64,000 bases of DNA. Origin: Legionellaceae bacterium. GTDB lineage: Bacteria > Pseudomonadota > Gammaproteobacteria > Legionellales > Legionellaceae. Made by a program: the position numbers and the translations under genes. Of the stretch, positions 43,942 to 52,718 are shown one piece after another. The DNA lies in contig JAFIFT010000019.1 in the NCBI GenBank assembly GCA_020831865.1, positions 186,001 through 250,000 of the forward strand. Reading direction: 5' to 3'. How positions within the stretch are numbered: the stretch's first letter is position 1; each line of letters opens with the position of its first letter. The notes under the pieces are model-generated. The model ran no database searches and was not told where the DNA came from. It was given only the letters and a program-made list of their open reading frames with translations.

Positions 43942-44484
43942 TTGGAACAATATCGAGGAACCACGATTGTCTCCGTGCGCCGCGGCAAACAGGTCGTGAT
44001 TGGTGGCGATGGACAAGTATCATTGGGTAATACCGTCATGAAAGGCAATGCCCGCAAAGTCCGTCGCCTGTACAAGGATAAGGTCATTGCCGGTTTTGCC
44101 GGCGGCACAGCGGATGCCTTTACCTTGTTTGAACGTTTTGAGAGTAAGCTGGAAATGCATCAGGGGCAATTGGTGCGCGCTGCGGTGGAGCTGGCGAAAG
44201 ACTGGCGCAGCGACAAAGCGCTGCGTCGACTCGAAGCACTCTTGGCTGTAGCCGATAGCAAGTCCTCCTTAATCATTACCGGTAATGGGGATGTCATCGA
44301 GCCCGAAGAGGGGCTAATTGCCATTGGTTCTGGTGGTCCGTTTGCCCAGGCAGCCGCGCGTGCCCTCATGGAAAATACGAAATTATCCGCGCACCATATT
44401 GTCGAAAAATCGCTGAATATCGCAGCGGATATCTGTATTTATACCAACCATAATTTAACCATCGAAGAGTTGAACAATGAGTAA
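43942..44484 (+). CDS. hslV: ATP-dependent protease subunit HslV
   Basis: HslV is the threonine peptidase of the HslVU (ClpQY) protease. The 180-residue protein begins [20 protein letters not shown]. The start codon is TTG, preceded by GAGGAAAC. The first six residues form a propeptide, and removal exposes the catalytic Thr7 of [32 protein letters not shown] is typical. It overlaps hslU by 8 bases. Confidence 0.97.
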   Translation: MEQYRGTTIVSVRRGKQVVIGGDGQVSLGNTVMKGNARKVRRLYKDKVIAGFAGGTADAFTLFERFESKLEMHQGQLVRAAVELAKDWRSDKALRRLEALLAVADSKSSLIITGNGDVIEPEEGLIAIGSGGPFAQAAARALMENTKLSAHHIVEKSLNIAADICIYTNHNLTIEELNNE

Positions 44485-45823
44485 ACTAAGCAACGATACT
44501 ATGACTCCACGTGAAATAGTTGAAGAACTGGATCGCTACATCATTGGCCAGGACGATGCCAAACGGGCCGTTGCCATCGCCTTGCGCAATCGTTGGCGTC
44601 GCATGAATATTGCTGATCCTGCCCTGCGCAATGAAATTATGCCAAAAAATATTTTGATGATTGGCCCGACCGGTGTGGGAAAAACCGAAATAGCCCGCCG
44701 TCTGGCCCGCCTGGCGCAGGCTCCCTTTATCAAGGTGGAGGCGACTAAATTTACCGAGGTAGGCTATGTCGGTCGTGATGTGGAAAGTATTATTCGGGAT
44801 CTGGCCGATACCGCAATAAAGCAGGAACGCGAGCAGGCGGTTAAAAAAGTCGATCATTTAGCTGAGGAAGCCGCTGAAGAGCGGATACTCGATGTCCTGT
44901 TACCTCCAGCGCGTGGAAGCCTGAATACCGAAGCCAAGCAAGACTCGCATACCCGGCAGATCTTTCGCAAACAATTGCGTGAAGGGCAGTTGGATGATAA
45001 TGAAATTGAGATAGATATCGCCGCCAGTCCGGTAGGTGTGGAAATTATGGCACCACCAGGCATGGAAGATATGACCAACCAGCTGCAATCCATGTTCCAA
45101 CAACTGGGTTCCGGACGGACGAAAACACGCAAGCTTGCCATCAAAAAAGCCATGAAACTCATTAAGGAAGAAGAAGCCGGCAAACTGATTAATGAAGAGG
45201 ATATTAAATTTCGCGCTATCGAAAATGTTGAACAGCATGGGATTGTGTTTATCGATGAAATTGATAAGGTGGCGAAAAACAGTGAAAACCGTGGTGGAGC
45301 TGATATTTCACGCGAAGGCGTACAGCGCGATCTGTTGCCACTGGTGGAAGGCTCCACGGTATCAACCAAACATGGTATGATTAAAACCGATCATATTCTG
45401 TTTATCGCCTCCGGTGCCTTTCATGTCGCCAAACCCTCTGACCTCATTGCCGAATTGCAAGGGCGTTTGCCTATTCGCGTTGAATTGAACGCATTGAGCG
45501 CGGCAGATTTTGTCAGAATTTTAACCGAACCTACCGCCTCACTCACCGAACAATACGCTGCCCTGCTGGCAACGGAGGGAGTCCATCTCACCTTTACCGA
45601 AAGTGGTATTCACCGTATCGCGGAAGTGGCCTGGCAGGTGAATGAGCGCACCGAAAATATTGGCGCCCGCCGACTGTATACCGTCATGGAACGTTTGTTG
45701 GAAACCATCTCATTCACCGCCACGGATCAAAGCGGGGAAACGCTTGAGGTCGATGAAGCCTATGTCAATCATTATCTGGGAACCCTGGTCGAAGATGAGG
45801 ATCTCGCCCGTTATATTCTCTAG
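44477..45823 (+). CDS. hslU: HslU ATPase subunit
   Basis: HslU is the AAA+ unfoldase that feeds HslV. The 448-residue protein has [20 protein letters not shown], Walker [16 protein letters not shown], the pore region [18 protein letters not shown], an I-domain (about 110-240), Walker [10 protein letters not shown], sensor 2 [12 protein letters not shown] and the C-terminal LARYIL that docks into HslV. It is translationally coupled to hslV and followed by a hairpin shared with the convergent gene. Confidence 0.97.
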   Translation: MSKLSNDTMTPREIVEELDRYIIGQDDAKRAVAIALRNRWRRMNIADPALRNEIMPKNILMIGPTGVGKTEIARRLARLAQAPFIKVEATKFTEVGYVGRDVESIIRDLADTAIKQEREQAVKKVDHLAEEAAEERILDVLLPPARGSLNTEAKQDSHTRQIFRKQLREGQLDDNEIEIDIAASPVGVEIMAPPGMEDMTNQLQSMFQQLGSGRTKTRKLAIKKAMKLIKEEEAGKLINEEDIKFRAIENVEQHGIVFIDEIDKVAKNSENRGGADISREGVQRDLLPLVEGSTVSTKHGMIKTDHILFIASGAFHVAKPSDLIAELQGRLPIRVELNALSAADFVRILTEPTASLTEQYAALLATEGVHLTFTESGIHRIAEVAWQVNERTENIGARRLYTVMERLLETISFTATDQSGETLEVDEAYVNHYLGTLVEDEDLARYIL

Positions 45824-45836
45824 AGCACACCGAGAC

Positions 45837-45864
45837 AGCCCCATTGGCGTCACAAGGGGCTTTA
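45837..45864 (+). terminator. Probable terminator after hslU
   Basis: AGCCCC-A-TTG and CAA-GGGGCT pair into a stem with one bulge, followed by TTT. It starts 14 bases after the hslU stop and overlaps the end of the convergent gene. The T-run is short, so efficiency is uncertain. Confidence 0.5.
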
Positions 45865-46833
45865 AAAGATATGCCAACCATCGTCTGCGCTATGCGCATT
45901 GGGATAAAAAAGGCGGTTGATAAGACTGTTCCAAAACGGGCGGTAGACCGGCTCATAAAGCGGATGGGCCGGGTCGACCGGGAAACAAGGACCATGATTC
46001 ATTTCCAGCAGATAGACCTGCTCAGACTGATCGAGCATAAAATCAACCCCCAATAAGGCTATTTTTAGCCCTTGCCGAGCTGAAAACGCCTCTGGATAGA
46101 GGCGCTGCAAGGCACGGACAACCGCTTGCGCCTGTGCCTGCATACGGGGGATGAAGGCTTGCAGCAAGGGAAATTGCGCAAGCGGGCGTTGGATAACATT
46201 TGCCTGTTGCGCACGAAGATGTTCATTGGTCAGATGACTCGCCAGAGAACGATAGTCCCCGGGGAGATAAGGCTGGAGTGCAATATTGACATAACCCTTT
46301 GCATAAAAGCCACAGGCGTGTTGCGTACTGAGAAACATAAAAAAACGCAGGGAATATTTATGCCCGCGTTCCGGCCCTCGCAACAGGTGCGGCGGTTCAA
46401 GATAGCGTTGTAAGACATACGGGCCCTGCAGGCAATCAGGACTGGTAAAAAAATCGCCAATAGCGTCCAGCTGGCTAAAAATACGCAGTCCCTGGCCATT
46501 GTTCAACAAGGCCGGTTTCAAGATGAAGGGACCTCGCTCCCCCTCTGCCTGCACTGCAGCCAGCTGCGCAGGCCAACTTTGCCAATCCAGTATCCAGGAA
46601 GCGGGCATAAACGGGAGAGATGCCTCTTGCAACAGCGCCGCCAAATGATGTTTTTCCTCCAGTTGACGCATAGCGGCAGGGTGAAAGGAAAAATGTGCTT
46701 CCCGCAAACGGGCCCGGGCGGGGAAGCGCGTTTTACGCCAGCCCCGCAGGCTAAGATAATGCGCTAAATTAGCATAGCTTGGCGAGCGATGCGCTGCCAG
46801 ATGATAGTAATTACCGCGCCGGAAACAGCCCAT
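45862..46833 (-). CDS. Tubulin-tyrosine-ligase-like ATP-grasp protein
   Basis: From the ATG at 46833 (GAGGGGC 6 bases upstream) the protein is 323 residues. The open frame extends into phaC without support. It has a TTL-type ATP-grasp fold: FILKPALLNNGQGLRIFS (nucleotide Lys and glycine loop), YVLQRYLEPPHLL, HKYSLRFFMFLS and the metal-binding end LLGVDFMLDQSEQVYLLEMN. TTL family members ligate amino acids to protein termini or side chains. In bacteria their substrates are largely unknown, and in an intracellular organism a host tubulin target is only a speculation. It is 64 bases downstream of phaC. Confidence 0.75.
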   Translation of the reverse strand: MGCFRRGNYYHLAAHRSPSYANLAHYLSLRGWRKTRFPARARLREAHFSFHPAAMRQLEEKHHLAALLQEASLPFMPASWILDWQSWPAQLAAVQAEGERGPFILKPALLNNGQGLRIFSQLDAIGDFFTSPDCLQGPYVLQRYLEPPHLLRGPERGHKYSLRFFMFLSTQHACGFYAKGYVNIALQPYLPGDYRSLASHLTNEHLRAQQANVIQRPLAQFPLLQAFIPRMQAQAQAVVRALQRLYPEAFSARQGLKIALLGVDFMLDQSEQVYLLEMNHGPCFPVDPAHPLYEPVYRPFWNSLINRLFYPNAHSADDGWHIF

Positions 46834-46897
46834 GATGCCCCTCACAGACCAGCACATTGCGAAAGGTGGCCGGGGCTGCGTTCGGGCAGGCACAGGC

Positions 46898-48664
46898 TCA
46901 TGCCAACTGCCGCCCTTTCTCACAGCTCATCAACACAAAACTTCCCGGCGCGTCCATCATCGAGGCAAGTGGCAGGCTGCTGAGCTCGCGCGCGGCTACC
47001 TTGCGACCCGATTGACGTTGCAACCACAACAACCAGGCCGGCCACCAGGAACCTGCGTGTTTTTCAGCCTGCTCCAACCAGGCTTGTGGGGTCTCGGCCG
47101 TGTGACTGCCATCATAATAATGGTACTTATTTTTGTCCGGTGGGTTCACAATACCGGCAATGTGACCGGAGCCTCCCAGTAAAAATCGTTTGGGTCCGGC
47201 CATCAGCTTAAAGCCTTGGTAAACCGTTTTCCAGGGCGCAATATGATCTTTTTCCGTGGACACAAAGAAACTGGGGGTGGTCAGATTGGTCACATCAATA
47301 TTGACATCATTGATGACAAAGCCACCAGGCTGAATCAATTGATTATTTAAATACATGCCACGCAGATATTCTGAATGCATCTTGGCCGGCATGTTGGTAC
47401 AGTCTGCATTCCAGTATAATAAATCAAAGGGAATAGGTTTTTTCCCCTTCAGGTAATTGGTCACAAAAAAAGTCCAAACCAGATCATTGGCGCGCAGGGA
47501 ATTAAAGGTTGATGCCATATACCGGCCATCCAGATAGCCTTTTTTGTTCATTTCTGCTTCCAGATAACGCAACTGAGTATCATCAATAAAAACCGAGATA
47601 TCACCAGGATCACAGAAATCAAGCATGGCAGCCAGATAGGTCGCCGATTTTACCCAATCTTTCTTCTGAGCCTGTAAATACGACAGCATCATTGCCTGCA
47701 AGGTTCCGCCGATACAAAAACCCAAGGTGTTCACCTGCGGTACGTCCATTTGTTGCTGGATGCACTGAATGGCCTGCACAGGCCCATCCAGCAGGTATTC
47801 CTGCATCCCCTTGTCGCGATAGCTCCCATCCGGATTCACCCAGGAAATGACAAAAACACTGATACCCTGCTCGACTAGCCAGCGAATCAAACTGTTGTGC
47901 GCACTGAGATCGAGAATATAGTATTTATTGATCCAGGGCGGAATAATCAGTAAAGGCACGGATTTCACGGTTGCGGTTTGCGGATGGTATTGAATCAGCT
48001 CCATCATCTCATTACGATAAATCACCTGGCCGGCCGTGGTCGCCAAATTCTCCCCTACCTGGAAGGCTTCGGTATCGGTCATCCGAATCACCAAGCGCGC
48101 AGAGTCATTATCCAGGTCATTCAGCAAATTTTTCAAACCCTGCAATAAATTAGTACCATGACTTTGAATGGTCTCTGCCAACAAGTGAGGATTGGTATGC
48201 AGATAATTGGCAGGCGACAGGGCATCCAGTATTTGCTGACTGAAAAAGCGAATCTTTTTTTCGAGCTGCGGATCGCCAAAATCCAAATAGGCCAGCATGG
48301 TGTTAAAGTGTTCACTGGCCAGTAGATAATGTTGCGCCAGCATGTTAAAAAAGGGGGTTTTCTGCCATTCCTCATGACTAAAGCGCCGATCGTCCAGCGG
48401 CATCGCACTACCTTGCAGCCAATGCTGCATCTGCTCATGCCACAGTCCAATCGCATCCTGCCAATAAGCGACCTGCGCCATTACAATCTGTTCCGGATTT
48501 TTCAGGAAGGCCAACATCATGGCCTGGTAATCTTCGGTCAGATCGATAAACTGTTGCACCAGCAGTGGAAGTTCTCCCGGAGTCTGGCGTATCGCCTCGA
48601 TCACCTTCAAACTCTTTTCCGCCACTCCCTGCATCAAATGCTCCATTTCATGGCTATGTGTCAT
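46898..48664 (-). CDS. phaC: Class I poly(3-hydroxyalkanoate) synthase
   Basis: PhaC polymerises 3-hydroxyacyl-CoA into PHA granules. The 588-residue protein fits class I. The N-terminal domain (about 90-200) includes KTPFFNMLAQHYLL. The alpha/beta-hydrolase core carries the lipase-like box LGFCIGGTL with the catalytic Cys, and the later KDHIAPW (Asp) and GGSGHIAGIVNPP (His). AAGGAG is 5 bases before the ATG. No phaA/phaB lies near. With the acetoacetyl-CoA synthetase at 17 kb and the R-hydratase domain at 36 kb, PHB storage and reuse are likely. Confidence 0.95.
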   Translation of the reverse strand: MTHSHEMEHLMQGVAEKSLKVIEAIRQTPGELPLLVQQFIDLTEDYQAMMLAFLKNPEQIVMAQVAYWQDAIGLWHEQMQHWLQGSAMPLDDRRFSHEEWQKTPFFNMLAQHYLLASEHFNTMLAYLDFGDPQLEKKIRFFSQQILDALSPANYLHTNPHLLAETIQSHGTNLLQGLKNLLNDLDNDSARLVIRMTDTEAFQVGENLATTAGQVIYRNEMMELIQYHPQTATVKSVPLLIIPPWINKYYILDLSAHNSLIRWLVEQGISVFVISWVNPDGSYRDKGMQEYLLDGPVQAIQCIQQQMDVPQVNTLGFCIGGTLQAMMLSYLQAQKKDWVKSATYLAAMLDFCDPGDISVFIDDTQLRYLEAEMNKKGYLDGRYMASTFNSLRANDLVWTFFVTNYLKGKKPIPFDLLYWNADCTNMPAKMHSEYLRGMYLNNQLIQPGGFVINDVNIDVTNLTTPSFFVSTEKDHIAPWKTVYQGFKLMAGPKRFLLGGSGHIAGIVNPPDKNKYHYYDGSHTAETPQAWLEQAEKHAGSWWPAWLLWLQRQSGRKVAARELSSLPLASMMDAPGSFVLMSCEKGRQLA

Positions 48665-49067
48665 CCTGTCTCCTTAGCTATCAATTCCTTTATTGTGCAA
48701 CAACTCACAGACAAAGGCAAAATATTGCTCTGGTCGCATTCCCATGTCATTCCGAGTTGATGGAGATGAGAAAATCAGGACTCGACCACAACAGCATTCT
48801 TTGTCTATGTATCAAGTGAATTATAAAAATCTACCAATTCTTGCTCCATTCGCATCGCTACATCCCCTTAACTGAACATAACGTCTCATTGCTTATGCAT
48901 TTAATCTGGATTTTTGTCATGAGGTGGCCTTAGAGAGCGTCGTCAAAAAATGACATGCTTGTCTAAAAAAACCCGATAATCAATCTAAAATCATTGGCCT
49001 AAATCAACTATGCTGATAAAACCCAGCATGTACTATTATTAAAATAACATCATTAATAGAGATATTT
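48665..49067. other. Intergenic left boundary of the A/T-rich island
   Basis: About 400 bases separate phaC from the peptidase-like gene, and base composition turns A/T-rich here. ATGTCATTCCGAG-type sequence near 48746 recalls dispersed repeats but I see only one copy. Short ORFs here are not protein-like. Confidence 0.4.
49010..49029. promoter_or_regulatory. Inverted repeat upstream of the peptidase-like gene
   Basis: ATGCTG (49010-49015) and CAGCAT (49024-49029) frame an eight-base A/T-rich loop, 38 bases before the ATG at 49068. It could be an operator or overlap the promoter; evidence is slight. Confidence 0.3.
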
Positions 49068-50675
49068 ATGCGACAAATTTTTATACATTTGCCCACTTTG
49101 AGGGATCAACAAAAGAGCGATTATCTCCTGCATAACCAAGCCATTGCTGAGAGATTAAATCTGGACATGGTTGTTATAGCCAAGCCTGAGAGCTTGAATT
49201 TATTACCTGATAATATAACGCTATATGACTGGGGAGAGGTACCTGTGCTGCCAGAAGAGCAAATCCGGGTCAGCTTGATGGGGCATGGGAGACGCGATGG
49301 TTTTGGAGACTTCGAGTCCTCTTACGAATTTTTTAATTTTCTGATCAGGCTTAAAGAACAAAATCCTCAGGTAACAGACATAGAGCTTTTCTCGTGTAAT
49401 GTTGGCTTGACTACAGAAGACAATAGAGGTTTTTCCGCAGAAGTAGCGGAGTTAATTGATAATAACCCTGATTTCTTTCCTGGAGGGCTAGCGCTTCATG
49501 CATTTAGATTTGAAGATGATGGGCTTGGCAATTATTTTTTGGTGACTCCTATCGATACAGAAACAGATAAAATTAGTTTTGGTTTTTCAAAAACAAGCGG
49601 GGAGTGGGAACAGTTAAATAAAAAATTGGGAGATTTAGTAGGAGTAAAACATATCCTCGAGGGTATCGAGCTACTTAATAGAAACGAGCAATACGCATCC
49701 AGTCAAAGGCAGTCTTTCAACATGCCTTTCGGCTATCACCTATCGGATATACTTGAAGTAATCAATGAGTATTACGATACTCTAAATGACAAAGAACATC
49801 TGACAGCACTATCGATTCTTAAAGAAATGATAGAATTATGCCAAGTTTCAGGATTAAAGCTGTCTTCCCACCCCAGTCTGGGAAGAGATTTTGATAACAT
49901 AGTAGAAAATGCAAGTTCGTTACGGTTAACGGATGAGCATTTGGAAATAAGCTATTCGGATAGAAATCCAAAACTACTTGACGAAAGGAGCTGTCAAACA
50001 TGGCTCAAGCAACTTAGTATATATAACCTCAATATAACGATACCTGGTACAAAAATAAATATTAATAAACATGGCGATATAAGTGGGAAACAATTTCTTT
50101 CCTTCAACTCTACCGAATTCTCTCGGATAACACTAAATCTGAATGTAGAAGCCAGCCAGACTCAACAGCAAATGCAAGACATCATTACGACTAACCGGAT
50201 CCCAGTTCAAAATAACGTCAATAGTTATGACATCACTAACCTAAGCAGCGTTTTGGTTAGATTTACAAATGCCCATCAAGGGGTGTCAGAATTAACCATC
50301 AAAAACAGGGAATTGTATGATGCTATTGGCCAATACCGAATCAAACTGGAAGATGATATTCGGGGCAACCACCGTCTAGTAAAGAGTAAAGTGAGAGATA
50401 GCCTTATGTTTTGGAATCCAGGTAAACCGGAAGAATCCAGAGCCGAAGCCAGACAACTAAGAAACGAGAAGTTTGAGCTGTTGTTTGGGGCACAACATTA
50501 TTTATCGATGCCCAGTAGTCAGGAGGCCTATAATCAATTTCATGAAATTCTTAGTCATTGCTCAAAGGATGTCCTAGATTATGGGAATAAAACCAAATCC
50601 TTAATTGAAAAACTCACTGAACTAGCTGAAAATGACTACCATTTAGAAAGACCCAATTCAACCTTCTCGCCTTAG
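49068..50675 (+). CDS. Putative clan-CD (C80-like) cysteine peptidase, candidate effector
   Basis: The 535-residue, A/T-rich gene is transcribed opposite to the toxin locus beside it. Residues 66-113 read IRVSLMGHGRRDGF ... DIELFSCNVG: a strand ending in His73 (GHG) and a strand ending in Cys110 (SCNVG). This is the His-Cys dyad arrangement of caspase-like clan CD proteases, as in MARTX/C80 autoprocessing domains. The remainder (about 190-535) is mostly helical and unrecognised, and there is no signal peptide. Self-processing or cleavage of host or toxin proteins are possibilities. The match rests on two short motifs in correct order and spacing. A GAGAT ribosome site precedes the ATG. Confidence 0.65.
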   Translation: MRQIFIHLPTLRDQQKSDYLLHNQAIAERLNLDMVVIAKPESLNLLPDNITLYDWGEVPVLPEEQIRVSLMGHGRRDGFGDFESSYEFFNFLIRLKEQNPQVTDIELFSCNVGLTTEDNRGFSAEVAELIDNNPDFFPGGLALHAFRFEDDGLGNYFLVTPIDTETDKISFGFSKTSGEWEQLNKKLGDLVGVKHILEGIELLNRNEQYASSQRQSFNMPFGYHLSDILEVINEYYDTLNDKEHLTALSILKEMIELCQVSGLKLSSHPSLGRDFDNIVENASSLRLTDEHLEISYSDRNPKLLDERSCQTWLKQLSIYNLNITIPGTKININKHGDISGKQFLSFNSTEFSRITLNLNVEASQTQQQMQDIITTNRIPVQNNVNSYDITNLSSVLVRFTNAHQGVSELTIKNRELYDAIGQYRIKLEDDIRGNHRLVKSKVRDSLMFWNPGKPEESRAEARQLRNEKFELLFGAQHYLSMPSSQEAYNQFHEILSHCSKDVLDYGNKTKSLIEKLTELAENDYHLERPNSTFSP

Positions 50676-50746
50676 CATACATTTACTACAACCCCATTCA
50701 TAATACCAATGTGTATTAGTTCTAACCAGATCTGATGATTTTTTTA

Positions 50747-51064
50747 TCAAGACACACTCAATATTTCTAAATTTTTAGGCCATAGAGCAATGTATGGTTT
50801 GGATCCTATCTCTCTATAAGCAATGTTCACATATTTAAGATTGATGCTTTCCGCTTCTAAAATATTTTTTACTATTTCATAAGTCGTTACAGCATGATGG
50901 GTATGGATAAAAAGGTTGATCTCTCCACTGCCAATATCATGCCCATCAACTTCTGCATCAAAGAGTGACTCATCTAATCTGTCTTCCAGATCAGCTATTT
51001 CATCGATCTCTTCGAATAGCTCTTCCGGGAATTGTATAACTAATTGATATTTGATTATGATCAC
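50747..51064 (-). CDS. Small immunity-like protein (VDGHDIGSGE family)
   Basis: The 105-residue acidic protein starts MIIIKYQLVIQFPEELFEEI and has EVDGHDIGSGEINLFIHTHH and KPYIALWPKN. I recognise the VDGHDxGSGExNxFI pattern as a small protein family that often accompanies toxin/immunity loci; its biochemical role is unknown. It follows the 102-residue gene by 2 bases and is the last gene of the minus-strand immunity array. No signal peptide, so cytoplasmic. Confidence 0.7.
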   Translation of the reverse strand: MIIIKYQLVIQFPEELFEEIDEIADLEDRLDESLFDAEVDGHDIGSGEINLFIHTHHAVTTYEIVKNILEAESINLKYVNIAYREIGSKPYIALWPKNLEILSVS

Positions 51065-51066
51065 CT

Positions 51067-51375
51067 TTATGTAGAAGGAGACACTTTATAGTCCTGTGCC
51101 GCCTGCACATTTATATAAGCTTTTTGTCGATCCTCCGGGCGGATTGGAAGAGTTGAGTGTACTTTCCGTTCAAGCTGTAACATTGCGTGACAAGAACCTT
51201 GGGCGACAATGTTCAACCGACCTCCCTTTAGCTCTGCGGAGATATAACCTGTTCCAGGATTTTTTGTTATTCCAAACTTCAAATGCTCTCCATTCAGGAG
51301 AATATTCACCTCGCAATCTGCGATGAAATTTTTAGCCCACAGGCTGAGAATCTCAATATCTTTGGCAGTGCTCAA
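51067..51375 (-). CDS. Small protein of the immunity array, function unknown
   Basis: This 102-residue protein starts with TTG at 51375, overlapping the TGA of the upstream immunity gene (TTGA). It begins MSTAKDIEILSLWAKNFIAD and contains ELKGGRLNIVAQGSCHAMLQ. I do not recognise the family. Truncated copies of its first part follow two other immunity paralogues (52360-52461 and just left of 52928), so it belonged to the duplicated unit. A second immunity or accessory function is likely from position only. Confidence 0.65.
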   Translation of the reverse strand: MSTAKDIEILSLWAKNFIADCEVNILLNGEHLKFGITKNPGTGYISAELKGGRLNIVAQGSCHAMLQLERKVHSTLPIRPEDRQKAYINVQAAQDYKVSPST

Positions 51376-51635
51376 TAATCCATATTGATATTTTCTTTAC
51401 CAGCCATTAAATCGTCAGCAACTTCATTTAACCGTTTGTAGCTCATACCAAAGTCTTCTGGACTATCCTCCATCGCAGCTAAGATCAACAAAATTCCTAA
51501 GAACTCTGCGTCATTACGATCAATATCTCCCTCTATATACACCTCATCATGAGCCCATCTTCCAATTTCCGCAACATCCTCTTGATGACGGACCCGCTCT
51601 TTAAGATCTCTGCCAAAATCTGCTCTTGTATACAT
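51372..51635 (-). CDS. Immunity-like protein, paralogue 1 of 4
   Basis: The 87-residue acidic protein begins MYTRADFGRDLKERVRHQED and ends FGMSYKRLNEVADDLMAGKE-NINMDY. It is nearly identical to the copies at 52458 and 52928 and related to that at 51743. Small, acidic, cytoplasmic and directly downstream of a toxin C-terminal remnant (stop and start share TAATG), it fits an immunity protein that neutralises that toxin type. This copy is followed by intact 102- and 105-residue genes, so it is probably the left, oldest-context unit. Confidence 0.75.
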   Translation of the reverse strand: MYTRADFGRDLKERVRHQEDVAEIGRWAHDEVYIEGDIDRNDAEFLGILLILAAMEDSPEDFGMSYKRLNEVADDLMAGKENINMDY

Positions 51636-51739
51636 TATTTAAATCCTCTTTTTTCTGCGCCAGTGGGGGGGTAATGCTGAGCCCTTACATGATTTCCATC
51701 AATTGTTTTAGGATGAACTCTATTTACCAGGCATTCCGA
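51635..51739 (-). pseudogene. Orphan toxin C-terminal remnant 1
   Basis: In the minus frame ending TAA at 51637-51635 the sequence reads VNRVHPKTIDGNHVRAQHYP and PTGAEKRGFK. This is the end of a polymorphic-toxin C-terminus; only about 35 codons remain, with no start. Its left part is fused directly to the end of immunity paralogue 2. The stop overlaps the ATG of paralogue 1 (TAATG). Confidence 0.75.
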
Positions 51740-51742
51740 ACC

Positions 51743-51997
51743 CTAATAATCCATATTTATAGTTTTCTTCCCGGCAATCAAATCATCGGCAATTTCATTT
51801 AGCCTTTTGTAAGATATTTCAAATTCAGGCCCATTTTCCATGCAATTTAAAATTAGTAATATATTATTAAACTCCGCATCATTATCAGGAGTTTCTCCTA
51901 AGTAAACGTCATAAGCCCAAGCCCCAATTTCAGAGATCGTATTATGCTTGGCAATTCTTTCTTTTAGTTCTTTTCCAAAACCCATTCTTGTATACAT
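51743..51997 (-). CDS. Immunity-like protein, divergent paralogue 2 of 4
   Basis: The 84-residue protein (MYTRMGFGKELKERIAKHNT, ending ISYKRLNEIADDLIAGKKTI) shares the frame of the other three copies but differs at many positions. Its adjoining toxin remnant also differs (AEIRQSRGLK rather than AEKRGFK). It is probably the partner of a different toxin allele. The start shares TAATG with that remnant. Confidence 0.75.
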   Translation of the reverse strand: MYTRMGFGKELKERIAKHNTISEIGAWAYDVYLGETPDNDAEFNNILLILNCMENGPEFEISYKRLNEIADDLIAGKKTINMDY

Positions 51998-52062
51998 TAC
52001 TTCAATCCTCGTGATTGCCTAATTTCCGCTCCTGTAGGAGGATAGTGCTGTGCTTTGAGGTT
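51997..52062 (-). pseudogene. Orphan toxin C-terminal remnant 2 (variant)
   Basis: On minus, 21 codons read NLKAQHYPPTGAEIRQSRGL-K then TAA, overlapping the ATG of paralogue 2. AQHYPPTGAE is shared with the other remnants while the end differs. Further right (about 52070-52120) an out-of-frame NVNAQAAMNQKF may be a remnant of the 102-residue protein. Confidence 0.65.
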
Positions 52063-52140
52063 TTTGTAACGCACGGAACTTCTGGTTCATTGCAGCCTGC
52101 GCGTTCACATTATTAAGTGCCACCTTGCCAATATGTGGGG

Positions 52141-52250
52141 GCGTACTTTATTTTGTTGACGTATATCATGTAAGATCCGAATTAAAGCCGACATTTTGCT
52201 CTATGTCTCTATTCCCGCCTGCTGGTTGCGAAAATAATCGAATCAAAATT
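52141..52250 (-). pseudogene. Fragment of a second copy of the large J-domain toxin gene
   Basis: On minus the stretch reads ILIRLFSQPAGGNRDIEQ (52250-52197) and, in another frame, [18 protein letters not shown] (52200 down to about 52147). The intact gene at 54688-58431 has [18 protein letters not shown] and [18 protein letters not shown], separated there by about 55 residues. So this is a decayed paralogue with an internal deletion and frameshift. It shows that the whole toxin gene, not only its tail, was once duplicated here. Confidence 0.75.
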
Positions 52251-52359
52251 TTAGGATGGTTCGTACGTAACAGAGAGCGCTTCCTTTTATTTTGATTTTA
52301 AAATTCAGAACCTTTACCAAAACGGGTAACGCTCTTTCCGTCAAGTCAGAGTCTCCGAT

Positions 52360-52461
52360 CTAGTTGGAACTCATACCTTTCAAGAGAATGCTCACCTCGC
52401 AATCTGCGATGAAATTTTTAGCCCACAGGCTGAGAACCCCAATATCTTTGTCAGTGCTCAA
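52360..52461 (-). pseudogene. Truncated copy of the 102-residue protein
   Basis: Starting with TTG overlapping the TGA of immunity paralogue 3, the frame gives STDKDIGVLSLWAKNFIADC, EVSILLKG and then stops. It matches the first 28 residues of the protein at 51067-51375 with few changes. The rest is lost. Confidence 0.75.
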
Positions 52462-52718
52462 TAATCCATATTGATATTTTCTTTACCAGCAATTAAATCG
52501 TCAGCAACTTCATTTAACCGTTTGTAGCTCATACCAAAGTCCTCTGGACTGGTTTCCATCGCAGCTAAGATTAATAATATATCTAAGAGCTCCAAATCCT
52601 TACGATCAAGATCTCTTTCAAGATACACCGTATAAGCCCATCTTCCAATTTCCGCAACATCCTCTTGATGACGGACCCGTTCTTTAAGATTTCTGCCAAA
52701 ATCTGCTCTTGTATACAT
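52458..52718 (-). CDS. Immunity-like protein, paralogue 3 of 4
   Basis: The 86-residue protein is nearly the same as paralogues 1 and 4 at both ends (MYTRADFGRNLKERVRHQED; MSYKRLNEVADDLIAGKENI). It differs in the middle (TVYLERDLDRKDLELLDILL), where partner specificity would be expected to sit. It is intact, with TAATG coupling to toxin remnant 3 upstream and a truncated 102-residue copy downstream. Confidence 0.75.
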   Translation of the reverse strand: MYTRADFGRNLKERVRHQEDVAEIGRWAYTVYLERDLDRKDLELLDILLILAAMETSPEDFGMSYKRLNEVADDLIAGKENINMDY

